Source: Tethya wilhelma (taxonomy: Eukaryota > Porifera > Demospongiae > Tethyida > Tethyidae). From it: 64,000 nt of DNA. The translations under genes and the position numbers were made by a program. The stretch lies in the NCBI GenBank assembly GCA_964030475.1, contig CAXIPT010000003.1, forward strand, positions 10,823,684 to 10,887,683, in the 5' to 3' direction. Each line of letters begins with the position of its first letter. The first letter of the stretch is position 1. The notes below the pieces were generated by a model. It searched no databases, had not been told where the DNA came from, and was given only the letters and a program-made list of their open reading frames with translations. Below, in pieces: positions 44,078-54,227 of the stretch.

Positions 44078-45286
44078 TTGAGCACTCTGGATTTTGAACC
44101 ATCATACTTTGATAAAGTAGAATCCTGTCATTGTCCTTTCAACAAGCATTGTGTAAAATTGTTAGAGTCTTTTAGGAAGAGGTGGAATCCTAGAGAGAGC
44201 AGGCTAGACTTTGAGCGAACATTTTCCATATCAAACTGGAAAGCTCTTTCTGATGAGGCAAAAATTCAGCACAGCCTATCTAAATGCAAAGCATGCCACA
44301 AAAAACACCAACAACTGCAAACGAAATTCCCTCAAGGACCACACTACAAAGAAGCTATTGTCACTGTCGATGTAGATAGCCTAAAGTCCATGGGAAAAAG
44401 ACAAGGGACACTTGAAGCACTTCAGGAAATGAATGCTACTTTTTCTGATGTTTTTGATTCCACCTTCACTGATTTAGTAGTAAAGCATGGAATACAAGGG
44501 CTACAAAAAAAGCCAAGTGCACTAAAAAGAAAACAAGACCGGCGAAAGATGCTAAGAGAATACAGAGACAAAGAGAACAAAGCACTGAAAAGAGCCACAG
44601 CTATCTCTGTGTTAACTGAAGATGAGTCCATCCGGAGCTATAATCGTAAACGAAAGTGCCAGTACATGCTGACACCTCCAGCAAAACGAGTAAAAACGAA
44701 ATCCCATTCACCAGATTTTGAGAAGGTTCAGTGGGATAAAGAGAGCGTACTGGAAGACCTTCGACAACATCCTCCTGCTCCTCCTCCTATTAATTGGCAG
44801 CAATTTGCTAAAGAACACAATGTACCAGGGAAAAATGGAGGTCAAATTGTGAAAGAATTTGCCAAATTGTCAGGAATAGACACTGAAATGTTGGATGGCC
44901 GAGCTGAAAACACACGTTTAAGAGCTAAGAAAAGATTGATGGGGGGTGAGATATCAGTTGCTTCAACACCCACGGCAGGATCAATCAAAGAGGAGTGGAA
45001 GAAGATGATTGAAGCAGGAGAGCTAAGTCTTGGGGTAGGTTGTGTGCCGCACAACATAGTAACCTTTACGACTAAAGATGGTAAGGTTGAGAAGACTGAA
45101 GTCGTAGTACATGGACGCAAGTTTCCTCTACTTGAACTCCGAGAAAAGCTCCTGGTCAATCAAGCTCCCTACATGCGTCTCAACACAGATGAGCAAATTG
45201 ACAGAATGTCTTTGGAAGATCTTCAATCTCTCTTAGCTCGATGTAAACATCACCCCCCAACTGAAGCTTCAATTGATGAGCTATGA
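44078..45286 (+). CDS. Uncharacterised zinc-binding-like protein, 402 aa open frame
   Basis: The frame is open from about 44030 to the stop at 45284-45286. 44078 is a TTG, not an ATG, so the true start is probably in an upstream exon. The N-terminal part has a Cys/His cluster (ESCHCPFNKHC and LSKCKACHKKH), suggesting metal binding. A Lys/Arg-rich middle (KKPSALKRKQDRRKMLREYR) follows, then a proline-rich hinge (PPAPPPINWQ) and a helical C-terminus. I recall similar proteins as lineage-specific, transposon-associated genes of sponges and cnidarians. This is not verified. The stop lies 15 bp before the gypsy LTR, so the insertion left the coding end intact. Confidence 0.5.
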   Translation: MSTLDFEPSYFDKVESCHCPFNKHCVKLLESFRKRWNPRESRLDFERTFSISNWKALSDEAKIQHSLSKCKACHKKHQQLQTKFPQGPHYKEAIVTVDVDSLKSMGKRQGTLEALQEMNATFSDVFDSTFTDLVVKHGIQGLQKKPSALKRKQDRRKMLREYRDKENKALKRATAISVLTEDESIRSYNRKRKCQYMLTPPAKRVKTKSHSPDFEKVQWDKESVLEDLRQHPPAPPPINWQQFAKEHNVPGKNGGQIVKEFAKLSGIDTEMLDGRAENTRLRAKKRLMGGEISVASTPTAGSIKEEWKKMIEAGELSLGVGCVPHNIVTFTTKDGKVEKTEVVVHGRKFPLLELREKLLVNQAPYMRLNTDEQIDRMSLEDLQSLLARCKHHPPTEASIDEL

Positions 45287-45301
45287 GAAACAGTCAAAAA
45301 G

Positions 45302-45488
45302 TGTAGCGTTCTTTAATAGTTCGCATTAACTCAAGTGAATATTAACTGTTCAACAGGTCTATACAGCAACTAAAATCAATACCTATACAATCTCTATTTA
45401 AGCACAGTGCACATTACAACAATACTCAGTCTATTTATAGAATGTCAGTCACAGTACCATATTTGGTAGCATACCAGCATATGCCACA
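45302..45488 (-). repeat. 3' LTR, full length
   Basis: 187 bp with TG...CA ends on the minus strand and a TATAAATA-like box at about 45430-45437 in the U3 part. Bounded inside by the polypurine tract at 45489-45499. Confidence 0.85.
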
Positions 45489-45497
45489 TCTCCCCTT

Positions 45498-47102
45498 TCA
45501 ATAAAGTCGATTTGGGGGCCTTATCTCAGTTCCCGTCTGGGATCTTGTGATGATCCTTCTTGGTTCATCCGAGTTTAGAGTGGCAGGATTTGAAGAGTTC
45601 TCTTGAGGAGGTATGACATTCAGATGAATTCTATTCCTCCTAATCTCTCCTGTGGGTGTGTCGATAAGATACGACCTTGGAGCATCAGCAGGTGAAGATA
45701 CAGTTCCTTCTATCTCCTCTCTTTCTGAAGTGATGCAAACTTTGGTGTGAGTAGGGATAGGCTCTGAATCGAGAGTGCGATGACGCTTGTCGAAGTCCCG
45801 TTTCTGTTTCTTCTTAAATCTAGCATTCTGCTGCTTGAAATCAGGTAGATAACTCCTATTTGGGATCAAATGATCTTTGATTAGTGGAACATGTGTTCTC
45901 AAACGCCTTCCCATTAGCAGTTCCGAGGGGCTCAGGTTGCACCAAGGTAGTGGAGTAGCACGGTAGTTAAGTAACACCAAATAAGGATCTTCCTCCTTCG
46001 TCAACAGCTGTTTAACCGTCTTCACTGTACGTTCTGCCTGCCCATTACTTTGGGGGTATCTGGGACTACTGGTCAAGTGTTGAATCCCGAATGAGGCTGT
46101 AAATGCTGAGAAAGAGTGAGACGAATACTGTGGTCCATTATCACTGTAGATGATTTCTGGAATGCCATGTCTGGCACATAGAGATTTCAGCACATTGATA
46201 ACAGCTTCTGAGGTGGTAGAAGTCAACCTAGCAATCTCGGGATACCTGGAAAAGTAGTCAACGACAAGAAGATACTGCTGACCTTTGAGCTCAAACAGAT
46301 CTGTACCAATTACTTGCCATGGGTACTCTGGTAAGGGGGTAGTGATCAGGGGTTCTTTCCTGGGTTTCAGTGTCTTGGCACATGTAGGACATTGTCTCAC
46401 TGCGTCCTCTATCTCTTTAGAGACCCCTGGCCACCAAACGGAACATCGGGCTCGTGCCTTGCAGCGTTCGATTCCCTGGTGTCCCTCGTGGATCCTCTGC
46501 ATTACTTCTGCTCTCAAGTTCCTAGGAACCACTATCCGTGAGCCAAACAATAGCAAACCGTCATGTATGCTGAATGAACTTCGTACCTTCCAGTACGGCA
46601 TGAGATTAGTGTCGAGTTGACACTTCTTTGGCCACTTCCTCTTGCAGTATTCTTTCACCTTAGAGCAAAGAGGGTCCTCCTCCTGTGCTCTCTCAAAAGT
46701 CTCCAACTTGTTGGGACTTGCTGGTAGATTCTCTCTGACCATGTAGACAAACGTCTCCACTTCTTCTTGAAGTTCCCGTGTTTCTGCTACACACGCAGTC
46801 GGTGCTCTCGACAGGGTATCCGCTGTATAGAGAAACTTCCCGGGTACATGCTGAATACTGTAGTGAAATCTTGCCATCCTCAGTCTAAAGCGAAGGACTC
46901 GTGGAGGTAAGTGATCTAGACATTTAGAGTCCAACAGTGGAACCAGGGGCTTGTGGTCAGTCTCAATGTGAAAATGACGTCCCAAAAGATAGTCCGAAAA
47001 TCGTTCACAAGCCCAAGTGACGCTAGTGCCTCCTTTTCTATTTGGGCGTAGCGTTTCTCCGTATCGGTCATGGATCGTGACGCATAGGCCACAGGTTTCC
47101 AA
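45498..47102 (-). pseudogene. Gypsy RNase H end and integrase, second frame
   Basis: The 534-aa frame overlaps the upstream ORF by 187 bp. The recognisable protein begins after the frameshift with ETDHKPLVPLL and LRMARFHYSIQHVPGK (RNase H/connection). Integrase follows: HEGHQG with CPTCAK (zinc finger), GTDLFE (first D), YSDNGPQY (second D) and PQSNGQAERT (E). No chromodomain is seen. It ends with a basic RRIITRSQTG tail. Its first 30 or so codons are out of frame with the family. Confidence 0.9.
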
Positions 47103-49306
47103 TGCTCATCTCTTTGTTGGAGGAGTACTGCTCCTAACCCGAAGGAAGAAGCATCTGCGGACACTTTCGTTGGTGCTTTGGGGTCATATGCACTAAGCAC
47201 TGTTGGTTGTGACAGCTCAGTCTTGACCTTCATGAAGGCTTGCTCTTGGGCATCCTCCCAGATCCATGCTTGTTTGGAGCTCAGCAGTTCTCTCAAGGGT
47301 TGAGTGAGTTCTGAGATGTTCGGGGAAAACTTTCCCAGCTGATTCACCATTCCAAGGAAACGGCGTAACTCAGATACATTAGATGGAGCTTCCATCTGTA
47401 GAATAGCATTTGTCTTTTCTGGATCTGCTCGAATACCACACTGGTCCACAATGTGTCCGAGGAATTTTACTTGTTGCTTGTGAAATTCGCACTTCTGTGC
47501 ATTAAGTGTTGCACCGGCGTCTTCTAATCTCTGTAGGACTGCGATTAGTCTGGTGTCATGCTCAGTTTGATCCTTTCCGAATACCAGTACGTCGTCGATC
47601 AGACAGACAACTCCCTGCAATCCCTTCAGGATTTCGTTCATACGTCTTTGAAAGACTTCAGGGGCACTTGAAATTCCGAATGGTAATCGGTTGAAACAAT
47701 ATCGCCCGAATGGCGTAACAAAAGTGGTGAGCAATCGTGAGTCTTCTGACAGAGGAATCTGCCAGAAGCCACTGTTGGCATCTAGTTTACTGAAGCAAGT
47801 CGCTCCAGCTAACTGCGACAAAATGTCGTCAACTTTTGGTATAGGATGCACTTCTCTCAAAACACTCTGGTTCAATGGCTTCAGATCCACACATATCCTG
47901 ACATCACCGGAGCGCTTAGGCACAACGACCATTCCCGCGCACCATGGGGTAGGTTCCTCCACCGGTGATATTACTCCTAATGCCTCCATCCTTTCCAGTT
48001 CAGCTTTCACTTTGTCTCTTAGAGGCATGGGCACTGCCCTAGGGGTGAAAATAGCATGTGGTACGGCTCCCTCTTTTAACTTGATAGTGTACTCATTCCC
48101 GATTCTTCCGAGACCTGAGAAAACCTTGGGGAATTGCTTCTTCACATCCACTGTCGAGTTGAGACTGTCAGCCCTGTAAACGAGCTGCAGAGAGATGATG
48201 GCTGGAAGGCCCATCAGATTGGTCTGTAGCCCACGGACTACAAACACTGTCTGCTTCGAGGTAATTCCTCGATGTTTCAATGTTGCTGTGAATTGGCCCA
48301 TCACCTTTAGTGCTCGTCGAGCCGGGCCATACAAGACCTTTGTTGCTTCTTGTAAGTTGACATCACTCAATTTGTTGAAAGTTTCTTCAGAGATTGTAGT
48401 AACCTCTGCACCAGTGTCCAGCTTGAAGGGTACTGTTGTTTTCCCTATTTCAACTGTAGTGTTCCATGTTAGCTGACCTCCTCCTTTCACTGACCCTAGG
48501 AAGGCTGTGTCCATACTTGACTCATCAGTGACTGTGGCAACTGTCTTGGAGAAGCACTGAGACTTGAAGTGTCCCTTTCTGTTGCATTTGTGACATGTGG
48601 CTTCTTTGGCTGCACATTTTTCACCTCTGCTGTGTTTATCTTTACCACATCTTGTACACCGTGGTTTGCCACTGGCGCCTCCCTTGGAGTATTGTGGTTG
48701 GGTAGGGCGTTTCTTTCCCTTGAACTTCTGGACATGGTCTATCTCCAATGGCTTCTGTTTACTGCCATCGCCTCTTAACTCTTGGCCTTGTTCTGCCACC
48801 GCTTTTTTCTGCCTGACTAACGTCTTAGCTTTCTCGAGGGTAAGGGTTGAGTCCATTTGCATGCGTTGGGATAGAGCTGTATCCTTGATGCCCACAACGA
48901 TTCTGTCTCTTAGCATTTCGTCTTTCATAGTTCCATATTCACAGGACTCGACTAGCCTATAGAGCGTTGCGAGGTATTGCTCAATGGACTCTCCATCTTT
49001 TTGGTTGGTAGAATTGAATCGAGCTCTTTCGAAAATGACATTTTTTCTTACTGCGAAGAAGTCGTCAAATTTTCCTACCACCTTGCTGTATTTCTTTCTG
49101 TCTTCCTCGCTTATTCCTGTCGAGGAAAGGACGTCCTCAGCTTCGTCCCCTAAACAATACAGCAGTGTACTAACTTGCCGAAGCTCGCTTTCATCTGCTA
49201 GCCCAGAGGCGACTCGATATTGCTCGAACCTCTTTTTCCAGCTGGGCCAGTTGTCAGGTCTTTTGAAGTCAAACTTGTCGGGTGCCTTTAACTGGATGCT
49301 CGCCAT
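46916..49306 (-). pseudogene. Gypsy gag-protease-RT-RNase H polyprotein, frameshifted in RNase H
   Basis: 796 aa from the ATG at 49306. It has a gag-like N-terminus, two zinc knuckles (CTRCGKDKHSRGEKC, CHKCNRKGHFKSQC), an aspartic protease (FKLDTGAEVT), RT with VCLIDDVLVFGK as the catalytic D-D, and the start of RNase H (KVSADASSFGLGAVLL). A one-base loss near 47020 ends the frame within RNase H. The rest continues in the overlapping frame 45498-47102. Confidence 0.9.
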
Positions 49307-49322
49307 CCCACTCCTGACACCA

Positions 49323-49387
49323 TGTAGCGTTCTTTAATAGTTCGCATTAACTCAAGTGAATATTAACTGTTCAACAGGTCTATACAG
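49323..49387 (-). repeat. 5' LTR, 3' 65 bp only
   Basis: Identical over 65 bp to 45302-45366. The remaining 122 bp expected from the other LTR are absent, and unrelated sequence starts at 49388. Confidence 0.85.
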
Positions 49388-50448
49388 GAGGATGTGGAGG
49401 ATGCAGTGTAAGAGACAGCATGATAAGTGATCTAGCCCATAGCCTGTTACTTCCTTGGCGAAGTCTTTCTGATCTTCAGAGCATTCCTGTCTCAGGCAAG
49501 TACGGTAAAGAAGCAGCTAATCCATAACCATTGAAGAATCTGTTAGTGAAGCAACTCAGAGAAGAGTTACATGCTAGAGGAGACCATGATACTAATAAGC
49601 TGAAAGATGATCTCCAGGAGAAACTTGATGAGATCCTCGGTGGTGTCCAGGGTGTACCTACATTATTGATTTTCCAACCAAAACAGTCTCTCGTCCAGCT
49701 GAATTCGCAGGAGTACACCATACTGGACTGTGAACCACTCCACGATGTCAAAGGGCACTTTCTGCACATACTTCATGAACTTCCTTTTTTGTTCAAGGAC
49801 GAGGAGCGAGACAACATTAACGAAGTTATAAAAGCTAACAAAAGTGATCCTATGACTGGAGCAAAGTGCAGAAAATGTCTGATACAGCTTTTATTGTATC
49901 TTTCAGACCAGCAGAGTACAAGCAAAGAACTTCTATTGCTACTTGAAACTGCTGTACGGATTGCAGAGCTACTATACATGGGAGAAGATGAAAGAAATCC
50001 TCGGAACATCTTACAATTGTATAACTGCACCTGGCTTCACCATGAGCTCTGTAGTGAGATCTTCACTAAATTTCATGCTGGCTTAACTCGCAAAAGCTTT
50101 TTTGGGTCATACTTGCACGCTTTGGTGGCACATGGACCTCCACAAATGGGGATAGTATCGCAACGTACAGTTAACACCGAGAACCAACAGAGGATGTTTG
50201 AGCGATCAGCTACTTTGACAAGCAACAGACATCCAAATAACGTAATTTCCTCAACAGTTCTTCATTTACAAGCCAAAGCAGCTTTCAAACAAAACACCGA
50301 TGCAACAACATCAACACTTCAGATCTACATCACTGTCAGAGGTACACAAATCGATAGACGCAACCTGGGCAGACGTTGTGAACAGAGAAGTAAGCCTCCC
50401 TACACCAGCATGATTAAATTAATTTTGTTTATAGATGCAATTGTATAG
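49388..50448 (+). pseudogene. C-terminal half of a transposon-associated protein family, 5' broken
   Basis: The open frame 49531-50448 (305 aa) starts at a TTG just after an in-frame stop, so it has no proper start. It reads KQLREELHARGDHDTNKLKD, CEPLHDVKGHFLHILHELP, LYNCTWLHHELCSEIFTKFH, then TVNTENQQRMFE and SNRHPNNVISSTVLHLQAKA. I recall this pattern from large, transposon-like protein families in sponges and hydrozoans (not verified by search). Related N-terminal remnants occur at 52790-53110. The last 40 codons look non-homologous and may be intron read-through. Confidence 0.5.
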
Positions 50449-51240
50449 GAGTCAGAGGTATTATTCTCTCTCTCTCTCTCTCTCTCTCACGCACACACAC
50501 ACACACACACACACAAAGTAGTTTGTGCCAAAATTGAGACATGCCTAGTTTCTACTTGTATAATTATAGTCAAGGCTAGATTGTGGCCTACCTTAGCCCG
50601 TTCAGTGTATTCACCTGACCATCAGTTCATGCGTAAGCTCAGTGTGCCCAATAGTGAACCTGAGCTTTAGTCTTCAGTTGCACAGCCCTAAGCAAATATA
50701 ATGAACTATAATATGTAAGCAAGATAGTACAGTAAGTACAGATTTATACAAAACTTTCTAAAGCATTGACAATATGCAGCCAGCAATACTTGAATGAATT
50801 CATGCCTGCTGGTATGATCTGAGTCTTATGGTGTTCCTGACCCACCTATATAAAAATGTCCAACTTAGAGGGAGAGAGAATTCTATATTTATGGTCGAAA
50901 TCACTCAGTTGATGATGCCTCTGCTACTCACTGTCTTAATGTGACGTGCCAGCCACCAATCATCACCTGCCGAGAGATAGAACGTACAATTTGTCATTTA
51001 TCTGTTGCCAAACACAATGACAGTTATAGAATGACATGCCTTCAAGTATACAGAGTCACAAACTATAATTTTTAAACATTGTAGCAAAGGCTAGGGTAAT
51101 TATCTTTCTTGGCAGCCTGGATTTATTACTGATATTTACTCATAGCGGCCAACTTCCCCACCCACCCCGGCACTTATGCCATATACGTAAAGTATTCATG
51201 ATATAGCTAGCTACAATCATAAACTTACCTTTGTTAACAG
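50449..51240. other. Spacer with a compound microsatellite
   Basis: A (TC)n(AC)n tract at 50464-50514. The rest is AT-rich without a recognised gene. Confidence 0.7.
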
Positions 51241-52053
51241 CTAAGTCCAAGGGAGCTGTCGCACAAGCGAACTTAACTTCAGCCAAGAGACAACTTCAGG
51301 CCGGCCATCTTCTACGTACACGTCCCCAAGGTCTTTTTTCGCGAATGGGGCGTGGATTCGCAACTTGTCACATGATGAGCACGCAATGACTTCAATGAAT
51401 ACCATTATACTCTCATGAATATTAATGTTACAAGTTATGAATATCATTAGCTGCCTGCGGCAGGCGCTTCCGTTTGACCCAGGCCTTAATAGCGCTGAGC
51501 AGTGTTTGCACTCTTTGCAAAACCACCTGGTGTCCCTGCGCTTCTTGTGCACAGTGAGACAGTACCAACACTTGCCTCGTTTTTTACCCTCAGCAACAAG
51601 GGGGTAGTGTACCAGTGGCAGCTGTCTTACTGGATGAGAGTATCTACCAGCAATCCGTCGAGAGTAGTAGTTACTCATGAGCTCTTTTGCCAAGTGGTAA
51701 CGGAATTCCAAGATGGTTTTGTAGGAAGGAGAAGGCAAGAAGCGTTTGTGGAGCACGAAGCAGTTGGTTACTACCACATCAAAGAGAAAACTGAAGATGT
51801 ACATATAGAATTTTCTGTACTTCGTGCGGCACCGGTAGTATCCACGCAACTGATCCCCCCAGTCAACAGCACCCATCTTCAAGTTGTACCTCTTGATGCT
51901 AACCGGGCGGATTTTTGTACCATCTCGTTGTCGTCTCATCACAGAAGCCTCCTCGGTGGGATCTGTTGAAGAGGACATGACATTGACGATGTTCCTGTCC
52001 TTCCAGACGCTAGCTAACAGACAGCATCCCCTTCTGAACTGTTTTGTGTTCAC
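51241..52053 (-). pseudogene. PiggyBac-type transposase, C-terminal part
   Basis: 270-aa frame with SVWKDRNIVNVMSSSTDP, then YNLKMGAVDWGDQLRGYY (the third catalytic Asp region of piggyBac), FYMYIFSFLFDVVVTNCFVL, and a cysteine-rich end, GKCWYCL with WFCKECKHC, typical of PGBD4-like C-terminal domains. The N-terminal half with the first two catalytic Asp residues is missing. The frame starts near a low-complexity region. The last 60 or so residues after the Cys-rich domain do not look like the family and are probably read-through. No TTAA-flanked termini found. Confidence 0.8.
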
Positions 52054-52295
52054 CTCTGAGTTAGTTTGTTCATTGTGTCTGTGTGTTACATTTCAATGTA
52101 GTAGTGTACTTTGGTACTGTTGTATATTTTACTAGGGAAAAATATGCAATTACTGCACATTTATATTGCATTCTTTTCCATAGCAACATATACAACTGTA
52201 CTAATATGTTATTTCTCATACACACATACACATACAGACATGCACAGGAGAGAAAAGATAGGAAATAGAAAAAGCAAGACAAAAAGAAGTATGTT

Positions 52296-52298
<3 letters not shown>

Positions 52299-52359
<61 letters not shown>

Positions 52360-52376
52360 NNNNNNNNNNNNNNNNN
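52299..52376. repeat. (CA)n microsatellite ending in a 17-N gap
   Basis: CA dinucleotides from 52299 to 52359, then N at 52360-52376. The gap is probably the unresolved rest of the microsatellite. Confidence 0.95.
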
Positions 52377-52434
52377 CTTTTGTGTTTTCTGTCTGTAAAT
52401 CCTCTATATATTTAGCTGTTATCTGCATTTTTTT

Positions 52435-52505
52435 CAGTTTTATAAGTCATCCTGATGAGTTCTGTCACATAGAACGAAAAGCTTTGATGCTAACTATAAA
52501 AACTG
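52435..52505 (+). ncRNA. Hammerhead ribozyme (type I-like)
   Basis: The conserved core CTGATGA is at 52452-52458. Stem II is GTTCT (52459-52463) with AGAAC (52471-52475) around a 7-nt loop. GAAA follows at 52476-52479. Stem III is AGC (52480-52482) with GCT (52489-52491), and an A follows as the likely cleavage position. An extended stem I pairs CAGTTTTATAAGT (52435-52447) with ACTATAAAAACTG (52493-52505), 12 of 13 with one bulge. Self-cleaving hammerheads of this type are known in retrozymes and Penelope-like retroelements of animals. Four unpaired bases between stem I and the core are a deviation. Confidence 0.7.
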
Positions 52506-52573
52506 AATTTTGAAGTTAAATGCTATTGTAACAGTTATAAGGGAGCTAGCACACAGTTTCTCTTCGCATTATC
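52435..52573 (+). repeat. Hammerhead-bearing interspersed repeat
   Basis: The hammerhead is followed by about 65 bp (to CTTCGCATTA at about 52573) that recurs, inverted, at 42026-42131. Just outside it, CTTTTGGATGAAAAGGAATA (52575 onward) also occurs next to the other copy, at about 41990. Confidence 0.8.
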
Positions 52574-52599
52574 TTTTGGATGAAAAGGAATAGTGTAAG

Positions 52600-53230
52600 T
52601 GATGAAAAGCCGTGACTGTAAAAGAGTAATTAAGGCTAAAGAAAAATATAATTCAAAGGTGAACTATGATTAGAGGAAAGTGGCTAATACCAAAACCACT
52701 AATACAACTTTGTGACCAGATTGAATGATCTTCAAATTGAATTTGGGAACATTGTGGATGAACTTTAAAAATCGTTATGTACTAAAGACAGTGAGTATAC
52801 GAAGCACTTCTTATAGAAAATGAGCGATTACTTGATCATAGTGCTGGTGCAGGTTCCAGTAAAACAATTAATACCATTGATTCACATACTCGAGGATTTA
52901 AAGATTCTATATGCCAATGCTGTATGGAACTCTTTAGCCTAAACATAGGTGTCCACAATGTTGACCCTATATATAATAAATAAGATCAGTAATGAAAAAT
53001 ATTAGTGGTAGTGATGTGGACCGATTACCACAATATTCTACCCTTGTTAGCATGTTGAGTGAGCAAATCCATCCGGGCCAAACAAAACCACTTTTCAGGT
53101 CTTCCATCTTGGATGTTAGTTCACTGTAGAGGAGATGAAAGGTTCTCTTTCACAGTTACCACAAATTGAGACGGCAATGTGTCAAGGTGCTTCCAAACTA
53201 CCTAGTGATCTTACTGGAAAACAAATTCAC
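52600..53230 (+). pseudogene. Broken remnants of a transposon-associated protein family
   Basis: Scattered frames read ENERLLDHSAGAGSSKTINT, then FKDSICQCCMELFSLNIGV and VMKNISGSDVDRLPQYSTL. I associate these with the N-terminal half of the same family as 49388-50448. The frame changes several times and no start or stop can be assigned. Confidence 0.4.
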
Positions 53231-53910
53231 CATAAATAGATAGTTGAGGGAGGGGTGAGTGGTTTTGTGGTACTATTCCTGGTATAAGGCGTCTGGTCTG
53301 GCCAAGAAAGCAGTGGAATGTGGTACAATATCAAGTATGATGGGGAACATAGCATTGTCACACTCAATCTACAGGAAGATTTGAATCTGGAGATATTGTA
53401 CTACTATTATTATATACTTTAGTTTGTCTGCGATGTAGTAGTATCACTCTGCAGAATTTTCATTTAAATGGTAGATAGTCCTGCCTAAAGTAATATTGAC
53501 ATTAGTGTAGAGAAGTGTGCAAAGTGGGGTTTATTGACAGTGTAGTACACCAGATATTGAAAGCCATTGGTGATTCTAGTATCTCAGCGCAGATACTGAA
53601 GCAGACTTCTCTTAGTATCACAGAAGCAGTAACTACATTGTTTTTACTGGTGTCTAATCACTTTTGTGCAGAGTATAGTATTTTGCTTGAGTGTCTTCTA
53701 CTTGTAGGGGGAGTTATTTGTAATTCAAATGCTTGCAAAATGTATTACTTTCCATAGTGTCTGACACTAATCTGTTATTTTAATTGTATTGTCAGATAAT
53801 GGTAAGACTGAACTGCCACACTTCGAGAAGTTTAAGCACTAGATTTAGGCTTTGATGGTTGGGATATTTTGAGAGATAAAAAATAATTTGTTTCGCCAGA
53901 GTAGATATAC
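53231..53910. other. Spacer, nothing recognised
   Basis: AT-rich sequence. The 80-codon frame at 53515-53757 (plus) shows no known motif. Confidence 0.5.
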
Positions 53911-54227
53911 AGTATAGACTCAGGTTATTAGGCACAATTAGTTATGAAGTCCACATTCACTATTAAGCACATACTGTCTTCTTACACTACTTATACCTTT
54001 GATAACAGGCACAAAATTTATAAATTGGTTGTTCACCTTGATTTGTAAGCATGAGAGGCATGGAACTATGCTTTCTTTCACTAATTGGCCTTCAATCAAT
54101 TTCTGCTTGATGACGTCATTCGCTTGGAGTCGTGGTCATATGCTAGCCCTCGTTATTAGGTGCACCTCATTATTTAGCACATACTTTTTCACTAATATCC
54201 CAATGAGCTAATAACCCGAGTCTACGG
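53911..54227. mobile_element. MITE of pogo/Tc1 type, 317 bp, TA-flanked
   Basis: Left end CAGTATAGACTCAGGTTATT at 53911. The right end, inverted, is CCGTAGACTCGGGTTATTAG ending at 54227. TA lies on both sides. No ORF related to a transposase. Confidence 0.65.

Larger units (their letters stand above)
45302..49387 (-). mobile_element. Ty3/gypsy-type LTR retrotransposon with one full and one truncated LTR
   Basis: Minus-strand element. The 3' LTR is 45302-45488 (187 bp, TGTGGCATATG...CGCTACA when read on the minus strand), with a polypurine tract (GAAAGGGGAGA) just upstream. The 5' LTR at 49323-49387 keeps only its last 65 bp, identical to the other LTR, and is followed internally by a primer-binding-site-like TGGTGTCAGGAGTGGG. 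U3 and the TATA-like box (TATAAATA) are missing on the 5' side. There is no target duplication (AAAAG versus GAGGA flanks), so the right end was deleted. The copy is otherwise recent: the LTR overlap is identical. Confidence 0.9.

Noticed and set aside
46285..49337. Plus-strand ORFs of 60-160 aa over the gypsy element
   Set aside because: Antisense shadows of gag-pol.
52070..52398. ORFs with runs of TH or CV residues
   Set aside because: They are translations of the (CA)n microsatellite.
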